Assembly (NCBI RefSeq): GCF_902506165.1
Contig: NZ_LR733817.1
Location: 1,038,255 to 1,102,254, forward strand
Source: Bosea sp. 29B
GTDB taxonomy: Bacteria; Pseudomonadota; Alphaproteobacteria; Rhizobiales; Beijerinckiaceae
DNA length: 64,000 bases
Direction of reading: 5' to 3'
The position numbers and the translations under genes were made by a program. Shown here in pieces: positions 50,840 through 57,211 of the stretch. The notes beneath the pieces are model-generated. The model had not been told where the DNA came from. It did not search any database and was given only the letters and a program-made list of their open reading frames with translations. Each line of letters begins with the position of its first letter. Within the stretch, counting starts at the first letter, position 1.

Positions 50840-51179
50840 GATGGTTCGCCTCTTCAATGGCGAGGGCGTCGAGCACGGCGCCGATGATGGAATGAGGCTG
50901 GCCGCGCTCATCGCGGGAGACGGAAGCTCGCAGCGCGTCAACCGGCGCGCCAAGCTGCAATGCGAGGCTGGCTAGGATCGCGGCGTCGCGCACGATCGCA
51001 TGCATATGCTCGCCAGATTTCGGGCCGGAGACGAAGACCTCGGCAACGGGGCCGCCGCCGGCGCCGGGATCGCTGACGTCGCTGTCGAAGCGGCTGATCG
51101 TCACCGCATAGGGCTTGAACTGGTAGACCAGTTCAAAGGTCGCAGACTTGCGCCGCTCGGCTGGCCGGATCCGTGTCAT
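50829..51179 (-). CDS. TSCPD-domain protein (NrdJ C-terminal-like)
   Basis: A 116-residue protein from ATG 51179. The C-terminal part, AEVFVSGPKSGEHMHAIVRD, AAILASLALQLGAPVDALRA and SIIGAVLDALAIEE, resembles the TSCPD domain at the end of B12-dependent ribonucleotide reductases. It has no catalytic domain of its own. In phages such stand-alone domains are of unknown role. It overlaps neighbours on both sides. Confidence 0.62.
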   Translation of the reverse strand: MTRIRPAERRKSATFELVYQFKPYAVTISRFDSDVSDPGAGGGPVAEVFVSGPKSGEHMHAIVRDAAILASLALQLGAPVDALRASVSRDERGQPHSIIGAVLDALAIEEANHHGS

Positions 51180-51916
51180 TCCGCCGCCTCGCGGATTGTC
51201 GATGCGAGGGCCATCAGCGAGCCCTGGCCGGCGCCCCTGTCGGCATGAAGCCGGGCGCTCCAATCCTCGAAACGGTTGATCCAGTTCTCGGCCGCCTTGG
51301 CCGAAGACATCGGCTTGATCCGCTGCTTCAGCGGCAGCGGCTTCAACTGCTCGATGCCGGCATCCCAGGCGCGCGGCGGGCGGGCGAGCAGATGTTCGCG
51401 CTCGATCTTGAGCATGCGCCGGTCGATCAGGTGGACGTAGGATGCGATCTCGCGCGGCAGCGGCCAGGGCAGGCCCGCCTCGGCATGGACGTAGCGGTCG
51501 ATCGGATCGCTGATGCGCTTCTTGATCGCCGCCATGGAAATGCGCGGCACCAGGTCGTGCCCGGCCTCGCGGCGCATCTCGTCGAGCACCATCTGCATCG
51601 CCTGCAGGACTGGCGTGGTCCAGTCTCCAAGCGGGCCTTCCGGCGCGTCATGGATCAGGAAGGCCATGGCGAGCCGGTAATCGAAGGTCTGCGCCATGAT
51701 CCAGTCGGCGCCGATGCAGCAATGTTGCGCGACGGAATAGAGAATGCCGCTTGCCGTCTGATTGGCGAAGCGGCCGGTGTTGCCCAGCGGCACGCCGACA
51801 TCGCGCCGGATGTCGAGCCCGCCGGGTTCGATCGCCCGACCGAGCGGCAGGGCTCGGCCGCTGGCGGTCTGGGCCCAGGGCACGGCCTGCGCCGGGACGG
51901 TCGCGGGGGATTTCAC
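51176..51916 (-). CDS. HD-domain phosphohydrolase-like protein
   Basis: A 246-residue protein. The metal-binding HD core is visible as SVAQHCCIGADWIM (first His), FLIHDAPEGPLGDW (the HD pair plus Glu) and later DRYVHAEAG. The spacing fits YfbR/5'-deoxynucleotidase-type HD proteins common in phages. The C-terminal 90 residues (ARPPRAWDAGIEQLKP, ENWINRFEDWSARL) may be an added domain. A role in phage nucleotide metabolism is likely. It overlaps both neighbours by 4 bp. Confidence 0.72.
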   Translation of the reverse strand: MKSPATVPAQAVPWAQTASGRALPLGRAIEPGGLDIRRDVGVPLGNTGRFANQTASGILYSVAQHCCIGADWIMAQTFDYRLAMAFLIHDAPEGPLGDWTTPVLQAMQMVLDEMRREAGHDLVPRISMAAIKKRISDPIDRYVHAEAGLPWPLPREIASYVHLIDRRMLKIEREHLLARPPRAWDAGIEQLKPLPLKQRIKPMSSAKAAENWINRFEDWSARLHADRGAGQGSLMALASTIREAAE

Positions 51917-52221
51917 AGCAGCACCTGTTCGGCCGCGCGGCGGCGCTGAGTTATGCCGTCGGCGATGCCGAGCAGCGCATCGAGATCGGCCATGTCGAGA
52001 GCGTCGAAGCCGGTGTCGCCGTTGAGCAGCTTGGCCCGGAACTGCGCGTCGGCCAGCGTTGTCCGCGTTTCATGGGCAAGGCGAGCCTCATCGGCTGCCA
52101 GGCGCGCTACCGCCAGCGCAGCCTCATCCTCGGCTGCCTTGACCTCGGCACGGGACATGGCGCCGCGTAAGGCGACGTAGCCTTCGGCCATATCGCGTTC
52201 GCTATGCTTGCCCGCGCTCAT
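51913..52221 (-). CDS. Hypothetical protein, helical
   Basis: A 102-residue, mostly helical, Ala/Asp/Glu-rich protein (SRAEVKAAEDEAALAVARLA, DALDMADLDALLGIADGITQ). No membrane segment or motif. Its start overlaps the upstream stop and its stop overlaps the HD gene start, as throughout this operon. Function unknown; expression within the operon is likely. Confidence 0.55.
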   Translation of the reverse strand: MSAGKHSERDMAEGYVALRGAMSRAEVKAAEDEAALAVARLAADEARLAHETRTTLADAQFRAKLLNGDTGFDALDMADLDALLGIADGITQRRRAAEQVLL

Positions 52222-52589
52222 CGGCTGGCCTCGCGCAGGCTTGGGGCGGGGGCCGGCGGGCGACCGTGCAGCCGCGCCTCGGCGGCAAGCAATGTCGTGT
52301 CCGCGAGCCGGCGCAGGTTCGGGCAGGCGAGCCCCGGTTCCCTCTGCGCTATGGCCGCGATCAGATCGACCGACGGCATGCCGCCTTCAGCCTGAATCAG
52401 GACGTATTGCGCGCAGGCCCAGCCTTTGCGCGCCGCCATGGCAAGGGGACCGAGGGCAAGACCCTCCTGCCCACGCCCATGCTGCATCAGCTGCGTGAAG
52501 CTGGCGAGATCCGCCGTGACCTGCTGCAGCCTGAGGATCGCGGCGCGGCGGCGCGCGATCTCCTCCTCGCTGAGTGCGAAAGCGGCCAT
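52218..52589 (-). CDS. Hypothetical protein
   Basis: A 123-residue protein from ATG 52589. It is helical, starting with ALSEEEIARRRAAILRLQQV and ending with PAPAPSLREASR, with a central LGPLAMAARKGWACAQYVLI. No family recognised. A longer frame upstream would run through the next gene's coding region, so it is not used. Confidence 0.55.
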   Translation of the reverse strand: MAAFALSEEEIARRRAAILRLQQVTADLASFTQLMQHGRGQEGLALGPLAMAARKGWACAQYVLIQAEGGMPSVDLIAAIAQREPGLACPNLRRLADTTLLAAEARLHGRPPAPAPSLREASR

Positions 52590-52590
52590 G

Positions 52591-52944
52591 TCAGGCAGCC
52601 TCCGGCGCGTCGTCGAGATCGCCGCTGCGCTCGGTCTCGGCCAGCGCGACGCGCCGGGCCAGCTCCTTGCCGGCGGCCGGCCCGAGCTTCCAGGCGAGTT
52701 CGCCGTCATAGCCGGCGCGCACCAGGTCCTGCACGTCGGCGAAGCCGCGCTCCTCGCGACCGACGGCGAAGAGCTCGACCATGTCGGCGACGACGACAGC
52801 GGTTACGGCGGAGCCGAGGCCATCGCCGCGGCCGAGCGCCTGACGAGCGCGGCAGGCGAGCGGCTCGGCGACAAGCTGGGCCTTGAGCAGCTCGGCGCTG
52901 GTTGCCGAACGCGGGCCCGTCTCTGAGGTGGTGACAGCGTGCAT
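52591..52944 (-). CDS. Hypothetical protein, first gene of the leftward phage operon
   Basis: A 117-residue protein with an Ala/Glu-rich middle (AVTAVVVADMVELFAVGREE, FADVQDLVRAGYDGELAWKL). No motif recognised. It is the first gene after the operator-bearing promoter at 52985-53026 and so should be the first product when repression ends, making an early phage function likely (inference). Confidence 0.55.
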   Translation of the reverse strand: MHAVTTSETGPRSATSAELLKAQLVAEPLACRARQALGRGDGLGSAVTAVVVADMVELFAVGREERGFADVQDLVRAGYDGELAWKLGPAAGKELARRVALAETERSGDLDDAPEAA

Positions 52945-52984
52945 CGACGCCCTCCATCGGTTGCGGATGGAGGGTGAGGCTAAG

Positions 52985-53026
52985 AGGGTAAATTTACCCT
53001 GTCAAGTCAATGAGGGTAAATTTCCG
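52985..53026. promoter_or_regulatory. Leftward phage promoter with two repressor operators
   Basis: The perfect 16-bp palindrome AGGGTAAATTTACCCT (52985-53000) lies between a minus-strand -35 box TTGACA (53000-53005) and the first gene of the leftward operon. A second copy, GGGTAAATTTCCG, is at 53014-53026. Overlap with the -35/-10 spacer fits direct repression by the S24 repressor encoded next door. Confidence 0.7.
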
Positions 53027-53028
53027 CA

Positions 53029-53436
53029 TCAAGCGGGGTTTTCGCCGTTCAACGCAGAACTGATTCGGAGCTTCATTAGGTCAGTCGTGGAGGCCTTGAC
53101 TTCCTTGCCGTTGACGGTCGCGACGTATTCGTCGTCGATCAGATAAAATGGAACGCTCCTATGCATATGAACGGAAGCGCCAGCAGGAGGTCGCGGCGCC
53201 GAAGTCCGCGCCTGCGCGCCAGCAACGGCTGTGCTCTGCGGTTGCCCTTGGGGCGTGGCGGGAACGCCCTGAAGCTTTGCCAGCCCTGAAACCAAAGCCG
53301 CCGTCTGAGAGCGCGACTGCTCCAGGATGGCGGCGAGACCACCGGCCGTCGCCATGGTTAGCAAGCTCAGCCCAAGGTCGAGCCTGACCGAGATCTGCTG
53401 AAAGACGGTTGCGCCGGGGCGCCAGGTCTGCAGCAA
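53029..53436 (-). CDS. Membrane protein downstream of the repressor; probably frameshifted
   Basis: A 135-codon frame from a TTG at 53436: membrane helix LGLSLLTMATAGGLAAILEQ, Ala/Pro-rich linker and a C-terminal domain (FYLIDDEYVATVNGKEVKAS). It has no good start. In another frame, an ATG at 53489 with a GGGCGAGGG ribosome-binding site, 12 bp after the repressor stop, encodes MVAFLGIIFLLA and then ends early. One extra T in the TTTTT run at 53461-53465 would join both into a two-helix protein. Either a real deletion, a sequencing error, or frameshifting. Function unknown. Confidence 0.5.
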   Translation of the reverse strand: MLQTWRPGATVFQQISVRLDLGLSLLTMATAGGLAAILEQSRSQTAALVSGLAKLQGVPATPQGQPQSTAVAGAQARTSAPRPPAGASVHMHRSVPFYLIDDEYVATVNGKEVKASTTDLMKLRISSALNGENPA

Positions 53437-53501
53437 TTCAAAGACAGAGAAGAGGCCAGCAAAAAGATGATGCCAAGAAACGCGACCATGGTGCCCTCGC
53501 C

Positions 53502-54200
53502 CTAGATCCCGAAAAGTTCGTTCACTGTCAGCACTTTATGCACGCTGACCACGTAATTGAGATCAAACTCGATCGTGTTCTTAGGGTTCAGCTGCTCAAC
53601 TATAAGCTTGGTCGGCGTCTTCTTCACATAGGTCTTGATGAAGCTTTCGACCGGGCCGTCTGGCATGTAACGCGCGGTGACTGCGACCGTGTCTCCGATC
53701 CGCGGCGGCTTGAATGCGCTGATAAAGCGGAGTTCGCCCTCGGGGTGGGCCGGGAACATCGAATTGCCCTCGACATACAGCGCGTAGATGCCTTTCGCGG
53801 TGATCAGCCCGGGAGGCCTAGCCACATAGTCCACTACGCCACCTTCGAACTGGAACGCGCCGCCCATCGAGCCTGCAATCGTACCGCGAACCTCGATGTC
53901 TCTAACTAGCGTGCCGCGAGCCGGCAGATCAATATCCGTCAAGCGCGCATTAGGCTTCGGCCGGCCTTCCAAAAGCGGCGGCGTCGGCTCGCCATCGCCG
54001 TACATCAGCCATTCCACCGTGCATTCAAGCACGAGGGAGACTTTCTGCATTGTATCGGTGCGCGGGTTCCTGGTGCGGCCATTGATGATGTCGCGCAGCA
54101 GGTCCTTGTTCTGGCTTATCTCCAGCGACGCGCCTGTCGCAGTCTTCCCAAGCAGCTCCAGCCGCTGCTTGATGCGCTCGCCGAGTGGGTTGTCGGTCAT
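53502..54200 (-). CDS. Phage repressor: XRE helix-turn-helix plus S24 (LexA-like) domain
   Basis: A 232-residue CI-type repressor from ATG 54200. N-terminal XRE fold: IKQRLELLGKTATGASLEIS, QNKDLLRDIINGRTRNPRTD. C-terminal peptidase S24: YALYVEGNSMFPAHPEGELR with the catalytic Ser in GNSM and the Lys probably in SFIKTYVKK. Self-cleavage on RecA activation would induce the element. Operators of the GGGTAAATTT type lie on both sides of the gene, including 3 bp upstream of its own start. Confidence 0.88.
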   Translation of the reverse strand: MTDNPLGERIKQRLELLGKTATGASLEISQNKDLLRDIINGRTRNPRTDTMQKVSLVLECTVEWLMYGDGEPTPPLLEGRPKPNARLTDIDLPARGTLVRDIEVRGTIAGSMGGAFQFEGGVVDYVARPPGLITAKGIYALYVEGNSMFPAHPEGELRFISAFKPPRIGDTVAVTARYMPDGPVESFIKTYVKKTPTKLIVEQLNPKNTIEFDLNYVVSVHKVLTVNELFGI

Positions 54201-54202
54201 GC

Positions 54203-54216
54203 GGGGAAAATACCCC
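54203..54216. promoter_or_regulatory. Operator-like palindrome at the repressor start
   Basis: GGGGAAAATACCCC is a degenerate form of GGGTAAATTTACCC, placed 3 bp upstream of the repressor ATG. It suits negative autoregulation. Confidence 0.45.
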
Positions 54217-54251
54217 GTTTCACCCTTTCTGTCGGCGCGGAAATCCACCCC

Positions 54252-54280
54252 TTGACGCGAGGGTAAATTTCCGCATACCG
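54252..54280 (+). promoter_or_regulatory. Rightward phage promoter with repressor operator
   Basis: TTGACG (54252-54257) and a weak -10 region near 54275-54280 flank GGGTAAATTTCCGCAT at 54261-54276, identical over these 16 bases to part of the leftward site. The operator again occupies the spacer. It lies 11 bp upstream of the first rightward gene. Confidence 0.65.
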
Positions 54281-54290
54281 TCGCGCCGTC

Positions 54291-54599
54291 ATGCTGACCC
54301 TCACTGACCAACTCCTGCTGGTAGCGCGCGCCTATTGCGCGGCCGAGAGTGTTTCGCTCTCGGTCGCGGGGCGCCGGGCCTTCGACGAATCCAAGCTCCT
54401 TGTCGATCTGGAGCGCGGTCATTCGTCGCCGACCCTAAAGCGAAGCGACCGCGCGCTTTGGTGGTTCTCCGCCAACTGGCCGGCCGAAACCGCTTGGCCG
54501 GCTGATGTGCCGCGGCCCGACCCTACGGTAGAGCCGGAGGCGCCGCGCCGGCGCAGCCGCGAGACCGTCCCCGACATGGCCGAAGCGAGGGTCGCCTGA
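54291..54599 (+). CDS. Putative phage regulator (Cro-like position), unknown family
   Basis: A 102-residue protein, the first gene to the right of the repressor. Its N-terminal half is helical (LTLTDQLLLVARAYCAAESV, SVAGRRAFDESKLLVDLERG) with a degenerate helix-turn-helix look, and its C-terminus is Pro/Arg-rich. Position opposite the repressor is where a Cro-type protein sits in lambdoid phages. No ribosome-binding site is evident, so translation may be near-leaderless. Function is inference. Confidence 0.6.
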   Translation: MLTLTDQLLLVARAYCAAESVSLSVAGRRAFDESKLLVDLERGHSSPTLKRSDRALWWFSANWPAETAWPADVPRPDPTVEPEAPRRRSRETVPDMAEARVA

Positions 54600-54729
54600 T
54601 GCCGTTCGTTGCTCTGAGTCACTGGTTGCCTCCGCCGTGATCTGACGGACGCGACACTGCCAGCCGAAACCTCTTCCCAACATGGGAAAGCCCGACGCGC
54701 TTTCCCGTTGACAGCGGAGCTTTGCCCCC

Positions 54730-55221
54730 ATGTCCCGCGCCATTTCGGACGCCTGGTTCTTCCGCATCAAGGCGGCGACACGAGACGCCATCGTCCGCGC
54801 CGGCGGCGTGGTGCGAGCCGGCGAAATCACGCTGTCGTCGAAGACCGAGGCGTCGCGCTGGCAGAGCGTCACCGATGAAGGGATCATCCCGATTCCGGCA
54901 GCGCTGGCGCTGGAAGCCGAGATCGGCATGCCGATCATCACCGAAGCGATGGCCGATCTGCAGGGCCGGCGCCTTTCCGACGACGTCGCCGCGGTCAGCG
55001 AAGCGACCTGCCTGATCCGCGACAATGCCGAGGTACTGCGCCAGACGGCCGAGCTCGCCACGTCGATGGCGCTGGCGCTCGCAGATGGCAAGATCACGCC
55101 CGCCGAAGCCGAGCGGATCGACCGTTCCGCCCGGGCGCTCGACGCCGCGGTCGGCGACATGCGCCGCAACCTCGCTTCGGTTCGCGCCGGGGGCCCCGCG
55201 CTCCGCGCCGTTGAAGGCTGA
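54730..55221 (+). CDS. Phage CII-like regulatory protein
   Basis: A 163-residue protein. Residues 5-80 resemble phage CII/regulatory proteins: FRIKAATRDAIVRAGGVVRA, EASRWQSVTDEGIIPIPAAL. Residues 90-163 form helices (ATCLIRDNAEVLRQTAELAT, TPAEAERIDRSARALDAAVG). It lies 130 bp after the first rightward gene; the gap shows no clear terminator. Regulatory role is likely but the target is unknown. Confidence 0.6.
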   Translation: MSRAISDAWFFRIKAATRDAIVRAGGVVRAGEITLSSKTEASRWQSVTDEGIIPIPAALALEAEIGMPIITEAMADLQGRRLSDDVAAVSEATCLIRDNAEVLRQTAELATSMALALADGKITPAEAERIDRSARALDAAVGDMRRNLASVRAGGPALRAVEG

Positions 55222-55225
55222 GCCG

Positions 55226-55936
55226 ATGGCGCGGCAGGCTGGGGATGGCTGGTCGAAAGCCAAGATCGAGTTGCTGACGCTGATGGCGGCGGCCGGCCAT
55301 ACCGCCGCCGATGTCGCGATCAGGCTCGGCACCTCGCGCTCGGCCGTACTCGGCAAGGCCAATCGCCTCGGCATCCGTTTCACCGGGCAGGCCGTGCCGG
55401 TCGAGCCCGGGCCCGGGCCCGCCGGAATGCACATGCCATCCGACACGGCGGAGATGCCGCTGGTCGAAGCGATCGAAGCCGCCCGCAAGACCGGGCCGGC
55501 GCCGACAGGGGCGGCCTCCGTGGTTCACAGGCGCGGCGCCGGCAAGTCGAAGGTCGTATCCGACGACATCGGTGTTCCCGAGCGTCTGATCGTCCGCGTT
55601 CCACAAGCCGCAAAGCGCGACGAGGTGCAATCGCTGATCGACGACGCGATCGACAATGCGCCGGCAAGACTGACCACGCCAAAAGGCTGGCCGAAGCCGG
55701 CCGGGCCGAACGCCGTCAGCCTGCAGGACCTGCGCGCGCACCATTGCCGCATGCCGCTCTGGGGCGACTTCGCGCGGACCGGCCTGTTCTGCGGCGAGCC
55801 GTCCGAGGCCGGTCGCAGCTATTGCGCCGCCTGCCGTCCGCTCATTCCGGACGCCCGCCAGGGCCGCACCGTGCAGGAGCGCGCCGCCAACTCCGCCAAG
55901 TTCACTGCCGCCGGCCGCACCGGAGCCTTCACATGA
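55226..55936 (+). CDS. gcrA: GcrA family cell-cycle regulator, phage-encoded
   Basis: A 236-residue GcrA homologue from ATG 55226. The DNA-binding part is WSKAKIELLTLMAAAGHTAA followed by VAIRLGTSRSAVLGKANRLG, the GcrA helix-turn-helix. The C-terminal sigma-70-binding part contains HHCRMPLWGDFARTGLFCGE and SYCAACRP. Host GcrA activates transcription at CcrM-methylated promoters via sigma-70. A phage copy could redirect host or phage transcription. It is longer than typical GcrA because of a 100-residue middle segment. The next gene overlaps by 4 bp. Confidence 0.85.
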   Translation: MARQAGDGWSKAKIELLTLMAAAGHTAADVAIRLGTSRSAVLGKANRLGIRFTGQAVPVEPGPGPAGMHMPSDTAEMPLVEAIEAARKTGPAPTGAASVVHRRGAGKSKVVSDDIGVPERLIVRVPQAAKRDEVQSLIDDAIDNAPARLTTPKGWPKPAGPNAVSLQDLRAHHCRMPLWGDFARTGLFCGEPSEAGRSYCAACRPLIPDARQGRTVQERAANSAKFTAAGRTGAFT

Positions 55937-56196
55937 CGGGACCGCTTTCTTTCGACGAGGTCGCGGCGCGGCTCCTGGCCGCCGCCAATACCGAGCTGGT
56001 CGCGATCAATCAGCTGGAGCTGCAGGCCGCGCGCGCCAGCACGCAATCAGCCGATCGGCCCGAGATTTACCGCCTGAGCGTCGGCGAGGCCCGCCGCCAG
56101 GCCGAAGCGCTCGCCTATGCCAGCCATGTGTTCAAGCACCTCGCCGCTTGCCCCGGCTTCACCTTCGCCATGTCACCGATCGGGAGAGGCCAGTGA
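55933..56196 (+). CDS. Hypothetical protein, helical
   Basis: An 87-residue protein from ATG 55933, overlapping the gcrA stop (ATGA). It is helical (FDEVAARLLAAANTELVAIN, VGEARRQAEALAYASHVFKH) and ends at a GTGA overlap with the next gene. No family recognised. Coupled expression with gcrA is evident from the overlaps. Confidence 0.6.
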   Translation: MTGPLSFDEVAARLLAAANTELVAINQLELQAARASTQSADRPEIYRLSVGEARRQAEALAYASHVFKHLAACPGFTFAMSPIGRGQ

Positions 56197-56840
56197 GCAC
56201 GGGCGAGACGATTTCTGAGCGCATCTGCGATCTGGTCAAGGCCAGCGAACAAACTCCCCTGACTTATGCCGAGATCGCGCGGAAGCTCGCCGTCTCCGAG
56301 GGCACGGTCAGCACCACGATTCACCGTCTGCGCAAGGCAGGCGATCTGCCGCCCGCCCCGCGCACCACGCGGCAGGGCAGCCTGACCGACCGCCTGCTGA
56401 CGATGATCGAGCTGGCCGGCGGCAGCGGCGTGCCGCGCCGCCTGGCGATCCTGCGTTGTGGGGCGCCGGCACCGATCGCCCGCGAGGCGATCCTGCGACT
56501 GCGCAAGGGCGGTCTGATCCGCCAGGACGAAGACGGGCTGCTGCTCGCCGCCACGGTGAACCGCGCCGAACCGGAGCCGGAGACGCTCGGCGAGCGCCGC
56601 GCCGCCGCCGGGCCGCTCGCCAATGTCGTCGCCTATGCGATGACGCTGGTGCTGGCCGGCTCGCCGGATCGCGCCGCCATCTTCCTGGGGCGCGCCGCCG
56701 AATGGATCGACGGCGGCCGGCTGCCGCCCTCGCCCGAGGCGACGAACCTCTACGCCCTCGCCGACCTGATCCGCTTCGGCGAGGGCCGAACCTATGCCGG
56801 CAAGATCGAGCGGATCGAGATCGGGGCCACCGCGTCATGA
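56193..56840 (+). CDS. Winged helix-turn-helix phage protein
   Basis: A 215-residue protein starting with GTG at 56193 that overlaps the upstream stop. N-terminal winged helix-turn-helix: SERICDLVKASEQTPLTYAE, IARKLAVSEGTVSTTIHRLR. A second DNA-binding-like unit may follow (PRRLAILRCGAPAPIAREAI, LRLRKGGLIRQDEDGLLLAA). The C-terminus is helical. No enzymatic motif. Regulatory or replication-initiation role is possible. Confidence 0.65.
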   Translation: MSTGETISERICDLVKASEQTPLTYAEIARKLAVSEGTVSTTIHRLRKAGDLPPAPRTTRQGSLTDRLLTMIELAGGSGVPRRLAILRCGAPAPIAREAILRLRKGGLIRQDEDGLLLAATVNRAEPEPETLGERRAAAGPLANVVAYAMTLVLAGSPDRAAIFLGRAAEWIDGGRLPPSPEATNLYALADLIRFGEGRTYAGKIERIEIGATAS

Positions 56841-57037
56841 CCGGCGAGGTAACGGACGCCGTCGAGGTCGCGGCCGGCAGCGGCGACGGCGCGATCATGG
56901 AGAGTTCGGCGGCGCATCGCAGCGTCTCGGCCGGCCGGCTCGCCGCCACCCGCAACACCATCCTGCGCTTCCTACAGAACGTGCCGGAAGGCATGACCGC
57001 GCTCGAATTGCGCGAAGCGATCGAAGAGGAGGAGTGA
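56837..57037 (+). CDS. Small hypothetical protein
   Basis: A 66-residue protein from ATG 56837, overlapping the upstream stop by 4 bp. The N-terminal half is acidic and probably disordered; the C-terminal half is helical (AATRNTILRFLQNVPEGMTA, LELREAIEEEE). It has no motif. Its end carries AGGAGG, the ribosome-binding site for the next small gene. Confidence 0.55.
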   Translation: MTGEVTDAVEVAAGSGDGAIMESSAAHRSVSAGRLAATRNTILRFLQNVPEGMTALELREAIEEEE

Positions 57038-57211
57038 ATGCGCCTCGCGGTCTTCGCCGCCTGTCTGTCCGCCGTGCTGACCTGCATCGAGCGCGCCTGC
57101 GGCCTGCGCCCGGCCGGCATCTTAGCGGAACCGGTGCGCTGGATCTGGTGGCCGATCGCGCTGGTCTATGTCGGCGTCGCCGTCAGCGTTCTCCTGCACG
57201 GGGTCGAGTGA
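57038..57211 (+). CDS. Small inner-membrane protein
   Basis: A 57-residue protein with two hydrophobic segments (LAVFAACLSAVLTC near the start and WIWWPIALVYVGVAVSVLLH near the end). It follows an AGGAGG ribosome-binding site placed at the end of the upstream gene, and its stop overlaps the methyltransferase start (TGATG). Phage operons often carry such holin-like or superinfection-exclusion proteins, but function is unknown. Confidence 0.62.
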   Translation: MRLAVFAACLSAVLTCIERACGLRPAGILAEPVRWIWWPIALVYVGVAVSVLLHGVE

